Positions 26,744 to 33,768 of a stretch of 64,000 nucleotides of DNA are shown one piece after another. The DNA is from Nostoc edaphicum CCNP1411. Its GTDB lineage: Bacteria; Cyanobacteriota; Cyanobacteriia; Cyanobacteriales; Nostocaceae. The position numbers and the translations under genes were made by a program. The DNA is taken from assembly GCF_014023275.1 (NCBI RefSeq), contig NZ_CP054695.1:1-64000 (forward strand), read 5' to 3'. The notes below the pieces were generated by a model. It saw only the letters and a program-made list of their open reading frames with translations. It had not been told where the DNA came from and searched no databases. Within the stretch, counting starts at the first letter, position 1. Each line of letters opens with the position of its first letter.

Positions 26744-27888
26744 GCTACCTTCTCGATTTGCGCTCTAAACCGCATAAACAAACCAAACGCATCAATCAAC
26801 CTAAACGACAAAGCTTCCTGCTCTCGGAAAGTACGGCAATAATCATTACTTTTATCCTTGAATACTTCTTGTACCTGTTGCTGTAAGTCAGCACCCCAAT
26901 AAGTTGAAATTTCTTGAAAACAATCTTGTAACTCTTGCTCTAAATACAATGCTGCGCCACCACTCAAAATCACCTCGTTCACCGCAGGTAAAGTTGATTC
27001 CAGCCAATCGTAAAGCCTAGACCAATACTCAGTTTTAGCAGTAGCAATGGCATTAACAATCATCTGCAATTCATAGTCAATATTTTTAGGTTCTCTACTT
27101 TTGACCAGAGTGCGAATTGCTTGGTTGTCAGCCGTGATATCTGAACCGGCTGCATAGATGGCAGAGGTTAAAGCAGTGGCATCCTGTCCAGATGTGCGCT
27201 CAATTACTCGCTTTACCATTTGGTGAAAGCCCAGCCCATTAGTGTAACCCGCCGTCATCTTGCCCCGTTCAAATAATAGAAGGCTGGTATTGCGATGCCC
27301 GAACATTAGCACTGCGATGGTTTGAGCATTAAACCATTCTTTACCATTCTGGCGTTGGCGAATCATTGCCAATCCCGCACCTTCGGGTAAGCACTCGAAT
27401 CGCTCCAGTTTCACCCGCAACCTTTGACCCCGAAACCTAAAATCCTTGAGTGCAGACTGCAATTGTTGCTCAAATGCTTGGCGATTTTGATATTCACCAT
27501 AGGGTAGTAGTGAGGTCAGTGATAGTGAAAACCTGTTAGGCAATTTGTTGTGTTGAGCGATCGCACCAATAACCGCCAAGGCTTTGTGAATTGAGGTTTC
27601 GTACTTGAGCTTATCGAGTCTGGCAGATGCTGAAAACTGCCGTGCCAGGAATCCAACTACCGTACATTGTGTATCACCATCCGCAGGATTTGACACCCAG
27701 GCTTCATCTACTGGTTTAGGAGATTCCAGACCCTTGCGACTAGACATATAAGCGTCAATCGAACTTTGAGGCAACTTTAGCATCTCTGGTTCCATTGTCA
27801 TCAAACATGGTTTGCCTTCAGTTGCTAGTTCGTAAACAATCTTGGTCAAGGAAGCACCAGGGTCAAAACTGACTATCAAGTTTGACAT
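26740..27888 (-). CDS. parM: Actin-like plasmid segregation protein (ParM/StbA-type)
   Basis: This 382-residue protein has the actin-ATPase signatures: phosphate-1 loop SFDPGASLTKIVYEL, phosphate-2 loop IAVLMFGHRNTSLLLFERG and adenosine motif EVILSGGAALYLEQEL. Such proteins polymerise into filaments that push plasmid copies apart. The gene is followed with a 4-bp overlap by the ParR candidate, and preceded by two clusters of 11-bp repeats like the R1 parC centromere. The protein is somewhat longer than R1 ParM (about 320 residues). The alternative is another actin-like Alp family member; the function would be the same. Confidence 0.8.
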   Translation of the reverse strand: MSNLIVSFDPGASLTKIVYELATEGKPCLMTMEPEMLKLPQSSIDAYMSSRKGLESPKPVDEAWVSNPADGDTQCTVVGFLARQFSASARLDKLKYETSIHKALAVIGAIAQHNKLPNRFSLSLTSLLPYGEYQNRQAFEQQLQSALKDFRFRGQRLRVKLERFECLPEGAGLAMIRQRQNGKEWFNAQTIAVLMFGHRNTSLLLFERGKMTAGYTNGLGFHQMVKRVIERTSGQDATALTSAIYAAGSDITADNQAIRTLVKSREPKNIDYELQMIVNAIATAKTEYWSRLYDWLESTLPAVNEVILSGGAALYLEQELQDCFQEISTYWGADLQQQVQEVFKDKSNDYCRTFREQEALSFRLIDAFGLFMRFRAQIEKVA

Positions 27889-28049
27889 TGACTGTAGTTC
27901 ACCTAAAAGCTTTCCTTTAAGTTAAGTACAAATATAAATCATGCCAATCTACCTACTGACCATTTTTATCAGGCGAAAAATTAGCCCATTGGTTATTTTT
28001 TGGCTGCATTTTCTCAAGTAGTTATTTTTATGCTATTGAATTCAAAAAT

Positions 28050-28243
28050 ACGCCACTCAAATGCCAATTCAACGCCACTTAAGCGTCACTTGAGCGCCAA
28101 TTAAATCTCAATTGAGCGCCAATTTAACGCCACTGCATACATTATGTATATATTGTTTTTATCAATAACTAAGCTTATTGACAATAAAATGGTCAAAAAA
28201 TGCCAATTCAGTGCCACTTAAATGCCAACTCAATGCACTGATG
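28050..28243. repeat. parC-like 11-bp direct repeats upstream of parM
   Basis: Eight consecutive 11-bp units run from 28050 to 28137 (for example ACGCCACTCAA, ATGCCAATTCA, ACGCCACTTAA, GCGCCAATTAA). Three more plus one degenerate unit run from 28200 to 28243 (ATGCCAATTCA, GTGCCACTTAA, ATGCCAACTCA). The consensus is about RYGCCAMTTMA. The 62-bp AT-rich gap between clusters contains TTGACC and TTGATA elements pointing to parM. Two repeat blocks around the promoter are the hallmark of R1-type parC, which is both centromere and operator for ParR. Confidence 0.75.
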
Positions 28244-28320
28244 TTTTTAATTTGAGTAGCCCAAAAAAACCTTTGGTGAGTAGCAAGCTATGTTGCTGTC
28301 CGGACATTTTTTCTGGGGAG

Positions 28321-28343
28321 AAAAAACGCACCCCCCAGGTGCG
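28321..28343 (-). terminator. Minus-strand rho-independent terminator
   Basis: CGCACC (28327-28332) pairs with GGTGCG (28338-28343) over a 5-nt loop, and on the minus strand the stem is followed by six T residues (A-run at 28321-28326). It would stop transcripts entering the parM locus from 28.4-28.7 kb, where no minus-strand protein gene is visible. Confidence 0.6.
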
Positions 28344-28712
28344 GCAACAAACTTGCCCTCCTTTCACGGTTCCCCTACCTAAGTAGGTCAACCACCGTGA
28401 CAGAGGGGAAGATGATACGAAAATTCTCTCTGGGAGTTCAGCCTGGAAATTTCTGCAAGGTTTGGGTGGATTAGCTTTTCAATTGCGCGATGGGCTATGG
28501 CTCCGCCGTAGGCGATCGCTCGCTTTCGCTATATCGAGATGCCCCTAGCGCTATCTTGACTTCCTTAGCATTGGTGACAAGTTAAGGAAAAGGGGAAATT
28601 GTCAAGCGGGGTAGCTGGTTTGTTTGAGCTACAAGGGTGATTACGGTTGGTGCAAGATATGAATTAATGCTAATTTTGATACAGCGTACATAAAACCAAC
28701 CCTTAACCAATC
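28344..28712 (-). other. Structured intergenic region; possible small RNA
   Basis: No open frame is convincing. The segment contains a hairpin at 28364-28400 (TCACGG and CCGTGA enclosing CCTAC-CTAA-GTAGG), a Nostoc-type dispersed repeat with a HIP1 octamer near 28490-28556, and one copy of a 21-bp inverted repeat at 28567-28587. With the minus-strand terminator just downstream, a small untranslated RNA is possible; no promoter is clear. Confidence 0.3.
28567..28587 (+). repeat. Left copy of a 21-bp inverted repeat flanking a cargo block
   Basis: AGCATTGGTGACAAGTTAAGG at 28567-28587 occurs as a perfect reverse complement at 31509-31529. The pair brackets the HEAT-GUN4 and HEAT-FGE genes and the ORF at 30733. 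Confidence 0.6.
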
Positions 28713-29474
28713 ATGAATAATCCGCAACAACCGCGAGAATACGATGCTGTGCTTGGTGGTAATAGTCCATCAATGGAAGGTGCAGCCGTTTTAGGTGGGA
28801 TTGAAGAGGTAAAATTACGGTTGCAAAATCCAGATGCAAAGGTGAGAATTGCAGCACTTGAGCAAGCAGTGAATTATGGAGAGCAGGGTTTAGATTTAGT
28901 ATTAATTGAGGGTTTAAATGATGAATCTGTAGAAGTACAAAAACAAGCTCATTTTCTCTTAAAATCCCGCACAGAAATAAAAGTTAAAAAGGCATTAATA
29001 CAATTAGATGCACATTTAAGAATAGAAGGATCAACATCTTACTCGAAATTACGTAATTATCTTGCACAGGGGAAACTCGAAGATGCTGATTGTGAAACAA
29101 GGGAAGCAATGGTAAGAGCCACATTCAGGGAACACAAAGGTTATTTACGTATGAAAGATTTTGATAACTTCCCCTGTGAAGACCTCCAAATTATTGACCA
29201 ATTGTGGCTAAAATACAGTGGTGGTCGGTTTGGTTTTTCTGTCCAAAAGCGGATTTATCAAAGTTTTGGTGGGACTAAAGAATACAACGAAAAAATTTGG
29301 AATGCTTTTGGTGAAGCAGTAGGATGGAAGTTAGATGGTCGCTGGTTGCAAGATAAAGATATAAGTTTTGACAAAAGATCACCTGAAGGACATTTTCCAG
29401 TTGGAAGGCTTTTGTGGTTTGGAAGATGGGGTTGCTCTTGCTTATTCATCTCTCGTTTCGCATCGAAACTTTAG
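28713..29474 (+). CDS. HEAT-repeat N-terminus fused to GUN4 domain
   Basis: This 253-residue protein opens with a cyanobacterial adaptor-like segment (PREYDAVLGGN, then GAAVLGGIEEVKLRLQNP), followed by a HEAT-type helical pair (VRIAALEQAVNYGEQGLDLV). From about residue 145 it carries a GUN4 domain (LQIIDQLWLKYSGGRFGFSV, QKRIYQSFGG, GHFPVG). GUN4 itself binds porphyrins and stimulates Mg-chelatase, but GUN4 domains fused to other modules occur in cyanobacterial signalling and conflict proteins. The next gene shares the HEAT segment, so the two look like two effector versions of one scaffold. No good Shine-Dalgarno precedes the ATG. Confidence 0.75.
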   Translation: MNNPQQPREYDAVLGGNSPSMEGAAVLGGIEEVKLRLQNPDAKVRIAALEQAVNYGEQGLDLVLIEGLNDESVEVQKQAHFLLKSRTEIKVKKALIQLDAHLRIEGSTSYSKLRNYLAQGKLEDADCETREAMVRATFREHKGYLRMKDFDNFPCEDLQIIDQLWLKYSGGRFGFSVQKRIYQSFGGTKEYNEKIWNAFGEAVGWKLDGRWLQDKDISFDKRSPEGHFPVGRLLWFGRWGCSCLFISRFASKL

Positions 29475-29538
29475 AATTGTAACCTAAATATCTAAGGTTT
29501 ATAAAAAATTATTCATCTGTGGTATTGAAGGAGTAAAA

Positions 29539-30543
29539 ATGCCGTTGAGAAATCCAGATGTAAAGGTGAGGATTGCTGCTCTTGAGCAAGCTGTGAATTA
29601 TGGAGAACAGGGATTAGATTTAGTGATTGCAGGTTTAAAAGATAAATCTTGGGATGTTCAAAATGCGGCTTATTTAATATTAAATAAAAGAACAGAACCA
29701 AGAATTAAGCAAATATTACAAGATCCTCGTCAATTAGGTTTCAAATTAAAAGAAATTGAAGTAATAACAGTCAACAGACGTGGACAAATTATTCAGCGTC
29801 AGCAGCGTATAGCTAGATATTTTACGGAAGGTTTGGGTAATGGTGTTACCTTAGAAATGGCTGCAATTCCTGGTGGTAGTTTTATGATGGGTTCACCGGA
29901 AAGTGAAGCAGGAAGACTTTCTTCTGAAAGCCCTCGGCATCAAGTTACAGTTCCCGGTTTTTTCATAGGAAAATATGAATTAACACAGGTACAATACCAA
30001 GCTATTGTAGGGAATAATCCTTCTCGATTCAGAGGTGACAATCGCCCAGTTGAAAATCTAAGTTGGTATGATGCAATTAAATTCTGTGAGAAATTAAGCC
30101 AAAAAACAGGAAAAACCTACAGGCTCCCAAGTGAAGCTGAATGGGAGTATGCTTGTAGGGCAGGATCAACTACACCATTTTACTTTGGTGAAAATATTAC
30201 ACCAAATTTAGTTACCTATGGTGGTAATGTTACTTACGCATTTGCACCCGAAAATCAAGAACAAACTAAATTTGTAGGAACTTTTCCCCCTAATGCCTTT
30301 GGTTTATATGATACGCATGGTAATGTGGCAGAATGGTGTGAAGATGATCCGCATAATAATTATATAAACGCTCCTAATGATGGAAGTGCTTGGATTAATC
30401 AAAGTAGTGGAATCCATAAGACAGCACGCGGCGGTTCTTGGTACGATAATCGTGAAGATTGCCGTTCGGCGCGTCGGTATGCGCCCCATGCAGATGGCAG
30501 TAGTGCCGCGACTGGTTTTCGTGTTGTGTGTGATGCTGCGTAA
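29539..30543 (+). CDS. HEAT-FGE-sulfatase-domain protein; candidate DGR target
   Basis: This 334-residue protein has a HEAT segment (VRIAALEQAVNYGEQGLDLV) and a formylglycine-generating-enzyme-like C-type-lectin fold (PGGSFMMGSPESEAGRLSSE, YRLPSEAEWEYACRAG, TRGGSW-type end). The last 40 codons have the framework GGSW-x-x-N then CRSA then GFRVVC typical of variable proteins of diversity-generating retroelements. These codons are GC-rich (70 of 120 bases, against 44 of the preceding 120) and poor in A. The ATG at 29539 has GGAG six bases upstream. The start falls inside the sequence homologous to the neighbour's GGIEEVK segment, so this paralogue has lost the N-terminal adaptor. A binding role is likely, since the FGE catalytic cysteines are not evident. 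Confidence 0.75.
   Translation: MPLRNPDVKVRIAALEQAVNYGEQGLDLVIAGLKDKSWDVQNAAYLILNKRTEPRIKQILQDPRQLGFKLKEIEVITVNRRGQIIQRQQRIARYFTEGLGNGVTLEMAAIPGGSFMMGSPESEAGRLSSESPRHQVTVPGFFIGKYELTQVQYQAIVGNNPSRFRGDNRPVENLSWYDAIKFCEKLSQKTGKTYRLPSEAEWEYACRAGSTTPFYFGENITPNLVTYGGNVTYAFAPENQEQTKFVGTFPPNAFGLYDTHGNVAEWCEDDPHNNYINAPNDGSAWINQSSGIHKTARGGSWYDNREDCRSARRYAPHADGSSAATGFRVVCDAA
30424..30540 (+). other. Candidate DGR variable region (3' end of FGE gene)
   Basis: The segment starts at CGCGGCGGTTCTTGG and ends GGTTTTCGTGTTGTGTGTG before the stop. Its base composition (A 18, T 32, G 42, C 28 over 30421-30540) departs sharply from the AT-rich body of the gene. The loss of adenines at variable codons is what A-to-N mutagenesis from a template repeat produces. 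No template repeat or reverse transcriptase gene was found in the window, so any donor would have to be elsewhere. Confidence 0.5.
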
Positions 30544-30655
30544 ACTTTATGGCTCTTTATACTCTCGCTCTTTTACTCTTTGCCCTTATTAACTTTTTTC
30601 CTTTTTTACTTTATTAAACAACTTCTCTTTTTGCAGGAGATAAATTTTGATTCTT

Positions 30656-30674
30656 CCTACCCGAAAAGGGTAGG
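30656..30674. terminator. Hairpin between convergent genes
   Basis: CCTACCC and GGGTAGG form a 7-bp stem over a GAAAA loop, between the FGE gene and the convergent ORF at 30733. There is no strong T-run on either side, so termination is likely but not certain. Confidence 0.45.
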
Positions 30675-30732
30675 ATGTTAAATGATTATGTATGTTTGAT
30701 ATTTTTCAAATTTGACTTACTTGTAATCAAAC

Positions 30733-31167
30733 TTACTGAAGTGTAAAAACATACTGTTTATCTGGAACAAACTCTACGGGGGGTTGTATGTCAGGGTTTT
30801 GTTGAGTTATTTTAATCAGTGTGAGATTAACCACGAGTTGATTTAGATTTGGATAAAAATCTAAATAGTCAATTTTTTCAATCCTGCTTATTTTACTAGA
30901 ACCATTAAAAGTCAGAACATCGTCAGTAATTTGAGGATTCTGGATTTCAGGAATCTCAATAGTATCTTCTTCAATTAGTTTCCACCCCCCCGTGGATCTT
31001 TCTTGTTCTCTTCCAATAATGCAACTAATTTTAACACTTTTACCGTGCAAACTTGTCCACCATTGAGTAATTTGGGAAAGGTTTTCTAAATTAGTAGGTT
31101 CATTATTTCCATAAATCCAGCGAATTATGGCATAAGACTGGATCGGCTCAGGTGATGCTTGTGACAT
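30733..31167 (-). CDS. Hypothetical protein (144 aa)
   Basis: No family is recognised. The protein is soluble and strand-rich with regular alternation (KISCIIGREQERSTGGWKLI, RIEKIDYLDFYPNLNQLVVN) and no signal or membrane segment. It faces the FGE gene convergently, inside the block bounded by the 21-bp inverted repeat. The codon use looks real and the frame is fully open over 144 codons. Confidence 0.5.
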   Translation of the reverse strand: MSQASPEPIQSYAIIRWIYGNNEPTNLENLSQITQWWTSLHGKSVKISCIIGREQERSTGGWKLIEEDTIEIPEIQNPQITDDVLTFNGSSKISRIEKIDYLDFYPNLNQLVVNLTLIKITQQNPDIQPPVEFVPDKQYVFTLQ

Positions 31168-31281
31168 ACAGAAGCAAGTTAATAAATTATCTTTATAAGA
31201 TTACTCCTACTAACAAATTTTAGCTACATAGCAGTATAAATTAGAAACTTACACGATTGGCTAAAAAACTAGGCAGGATAA

Positions 31282-31494
31282 GCATTATACACTCAGACAA
31301 ATCATTTTACTATAGCTCATCAAAAAGGTCAGACCACAGACCCTGTTAAGTATTTTGCTGACCCTCAAAATCGAGATTTAGGTATTATCAAACAAAAGCG
31401 AAAACCAAACGTTAAGTTAATTGTCGCTCCTTTTCCTGATCTCCAACGAGGGTCTGACCAGTTTTTTTTCAACAATTCTCTCAAAGCCTCTTGA
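31282..31494 (+). pseudogene. Fragment of an unrecognised gene within an inverted repeat
   Basis: An open stretch without a start codon (preceded directly by TAA) encodes a protein-like sequence including DPVKYFADPQNRDLGIIKQK and PNVKLIVAPFPDLQRG, ending at TGA 31492-31494. It partly overlaps an inverted repeat, GGTCAGACC at 31327-31335 and GGTCTGACC at 31451-31459, which may bound a small inserted element. The parent gene is not recognised. Confidence 0.3.
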
Positions 31495-31508
31495 CAAAAG
31501 ACTTACAG

Positions 31509-31529
31509 CCTTAACTTGTCACCAATGCT
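31509..31529 (-). repeat. Right copy of the 21-bp inverted repeat
   Basis: This is the exact reverse complement of 28567-28587, so the two copies face each other across about 2.9 kb. The right copy lies just upstream of the mobilisation genes. Confidence 0.6.
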
Positions 31530-31540
31530 TCCTTAGTACT

Positions 31541-31605
31541 TAAGAGTGGTCGAGAGTTGAGCGTACCCCTGCGGGGAAGCAAGCTACGCGTAGCGTCTCC
31601 AAGAG
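31541..31605. repeat. Nostoc-type dispersed palindromic repeat
   Basis: The segment GAGCGTACCCCTGCGGGGAA followed by AAGCAAGCTACGCGTAGCGT belongs to the short GC-rich palindromic repeats scattered through Nostocales genomes. Related versions are seen near 21609 and 28490. It contains the nested palindromes CCCCTGCGGGG and TACGCGTA. It lies between the cargo block and the mobilisation genes, a region where oriT would also be expected. Confidence 0.5.
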
Positions 31606-31790
31606 TTGTCGAAACTCGTCAACATGGGTATTTTTTTCATCAGAAATCGCCTAACCAAAGCTATTGCAGCGCATTCTACTATCTTGTGTCGATTGAACCA
31701 GAATCGTAAGTAACCGCTTGGTCAATGACAAATGATAGTGCAGCCGTCAAACTTAAAACAGCTAATGACTAATGCATCAATAATGCGACA

Positions 31791-32147
31791 ATGCGACAGA
31801 AACGCTCACACAGGATAGACATTAGACTGACTTTGGCAGAATACGAGAAAGCACAGTTAATGGCAGATGAAAATAATCTCACTATGAGTGAGTTGTTTCG
31901 TGCCAAGACTCTGAAAAATAGATTGCCCAGGCGTGTCACCAAAGTAGCAGGCCAAACTTACTGGGAGTTGGGGAAAATAGGTAACAATCTCAACCAAATA
32001 GCTAAAGCAATCAATACTTCAGCACTCATGGGAGAACCTGTGGTCGTAGATAGAGCATTGTTGTCACAGGTAAGAGATTTGGTGAAACAGGTGCGCCGAG
32101 AGATTGCTGAAATTGATTTAATTACTGATTTACAAGATGAAGGATGA
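31791..32147 (+). CDS. mobC: MobC-like relaxosome protein
   Basis: This 118-residue protein has an RHH-type start (RIDIRLTLAEYEKAQLMADE, LTMSELFRAKTL) and the MobC pattern GQTYWELGKIGNNLNQIAKA followed by VRDLVKQVRREIAEIDL. MobC binds DNA at oriT and helps the relaxase open the strands. Its 3' end overlaps the relaxase start by 4 bp (ATGA). An in-frame ATG at 31782 is an equally possible start. oriT is expected in the 31.5-31.8 kb segment upstream, though I cannot point to a nic site. Confidence 0.8.
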   Translation: MRQKRSHRIDIRLTLAEYEKAQLMADENNLTMSELFRAKTLKNRLPRRVTKVAGQTYWELGKIGNNLNQIAKAINTSALMGEPVVVDRALLSQVRDLVKQVRREIAEIDLITDLQDEG

Positions 32148-33649
32148 TTGGTAAGCACATCAAAGGTAAAAGTTTTCGGGGACTGCTAAACTACCTCTTT
32201 GGCAAAGATGGAGCAAGACAAATCGGTGGGAATATGGAAGGAACAAACCCACGCGAATTAGCAGCTGAATTTGGTATATCTCGAAGATTAAACCCAAAGG
32301 TGAGCAGAGCTATTTATCACGCTTCTCTCAGTTTGGCCCACAAAGAGAGTTTAGATGATGATACTTGGGATGAAATCGCCCAAAAGTATCTGCAAGCAAT
32401 GGGTTTTGATATGAACCAATATGTCGTAGTGCGGCATACTGACCGGACTCATGAACACATACATATTGCTGCCAGTCGCATTCAATTAGATGGCACTACA
32501 GTTTCTGATAGCTGGGACGATCGCAGAAGTGAAGCGGTAATTCGCAAGTTGGAGCAGGAATACAATTTGCAATCCGTGCAACCAAGTTGGGAAAAAGATA
32601 AGCACAGTCCAAGTACTGGCGAACGTAGGCACATTGCCAGAACTGGAGAGGAAAGCGTTAGGGTCAAACTTCAGCGATCGCTCGACCAAGCAACCCACGA
32701 CCATCCCACTATGCCAGAGCTAATAGAGCGAACGCAACAACAAGGTATTAATGTCCGCGTTGGTTATACTCGCACAGGCATTGTCAAAGGCATTAGTTAC
32801 CAACTTGATGGTGTGGCTTTTAGTGGTACGCATCTCGGTAAAGCATATACCTTTCCTGGTTTACAAAAGCATCGAGGGGTAAACTACAGTCCCAAGCGGG
32901 ATGACAAACGCATCCAGAAACTCATGGAACAAGCTGTTGAAAATCCCACATTAGCAGTGCTTCCAAAACAGGATGACAAACGTATTCAGAAACTCATGGA
33001 GCAAACTGTTGAAAATTCCACGCCAGCAGTTACTCAAACAAACTCCTTGCCTATACCAGAACCAACAAACTGGGAGCAAATACGCCTAAAGTTAAGCCAG
33101 CAGTACAATTTACCCAATTCTCTGCTCACAGAACTGTATGAAAAGGGTTGGCTCTATGCAAGTCAAACAGGTCAAGCAATATTTGTGGAACGCACGCTCG
33201 ATGATCTTCCAACTCTTGCCAAGCAGCTAGAACCAACAGGTAACTTCACCGCTATTCCCCTGAACTCTGAACCGACAAAAAAAGGTAGTTTTTGGATTGC
33301 TACAGATGCCACAGTAGAAAGAGCAGTGCTACTAAGTGACCCGATTGAAGTTCTCTCTGTCATTGCCTTAGAATCAACTGTTGACAAAGAAAAGCGCAAA
33401 CCGACATTGTATTGGAGTGTAGACGATAGTGAGCAAATACCTTTAGAATTTTTGCGAGCGATCGATACAGTGGTCATCGCTTTTAAAGATAATGAGAAAT
33501 TTGAGAACTTGATAGCTGAGATACTGGCTGAACTACCTCAATCTAAACAAGTTTCTCCAGGTCAAATAGGTTGGAATGGAATGTTAACCCTGAGCAAACT
33601 GCAACTCAGAAAGAGTGAATTACCACAGCCACAAAGGTGGGAACTTTAG
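32144..33649 (+). CDS. mobA: Relaxase (MobA/VirD2-type mobilisation nuclease)
   Basis: This 501-residue protein starts MIGKHIKGKSFRGLLNYLFG and has the HUH-type metal motif HTDRTHEHIHIAASRI near residues 98-113, which nicks oriT through an upstream tyrosine and carries the strand to the recipient. The relaxase domain covers about residues 1-250. A tandem repeat of about 25 residues (DDKRIQKLMEQ twice, 262-310) links it to a C-terminal domain of unknown role (TLYWSVDDSEQIPLEFLRAI). It is coupled to mobC. The VirD4-type coupling protein at 50317 is the likely partner. Confidence 0.85.
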   Translation: MIGKHIKGKSFRGLLNYLFGKDGARQIGGNMEGTNPRELAAEFGISRRLNPKVSRAIYHASLSLAHKESLDDDTWDEIAQKYLQAMGFDMNQYVVVRHTDRTHEHIHIAASRIQLDGTTVSDSWDDRRSEAVIRKLEQEYNLQSVQPSWEKDKHSPSTGERRHIARTGEESVRVKLQRSLDQATHDHPTMPELIERTQQQGINVRVGYTRTGIVKGISYQLDGVAFSGTHLGKAYTFPGLQKHRGVNYSPKRDDKRIQKLMEQAVENPTLAVLPKQDDKRIQKLMEQTVENSTPAVTQTNSLPIPEPTNWEQIRLKLSQQYNLPNSLLTELYEKGWLYASQTGQAIFVERTLDDLPTLAKQLEPTGNFTAIPLNSEPTKKGSFWIATDATVERAVLLSDPIEVLSVIALESTVDKEKRKPTLYWSVDDSEQIPLEFLRAIDTVVIAFKDNEKFENLIAEILAELPQSKQVSPGQIGWNGMLTLSKLQLRKSELPQPQRWEL

Positions 33650-33768
33650 CAAATTCATAGTTATCTTTGACAAGCAAGACAAAATTATTTGTTCTGCATA
33701 AAAAACACGACAAGGCTTTTGTTTTGAATACTACTACAATTTATCCAATCTTCCCTATGGACATTTTA

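Noticed and set aside
28140..28200. Defined promoter for parM
   Set aside because: Several -35/-10-like combinations fit the AT-rich gap; none is clearly better, so no exact promoter is annotated.
30424..30540. A second repeat copy that would serve as DGR template
   Set aside because: I looked for the GGCGGTTCTTGG and GCCGTTCGGCG cores elsewhere in the window and found none, so no template is claimed.
31530..31790. oriT nic site upstream of mobC
   Set aside because: The position is right, but no inverted repeat with a recognisable nic consensus could be pointed to.
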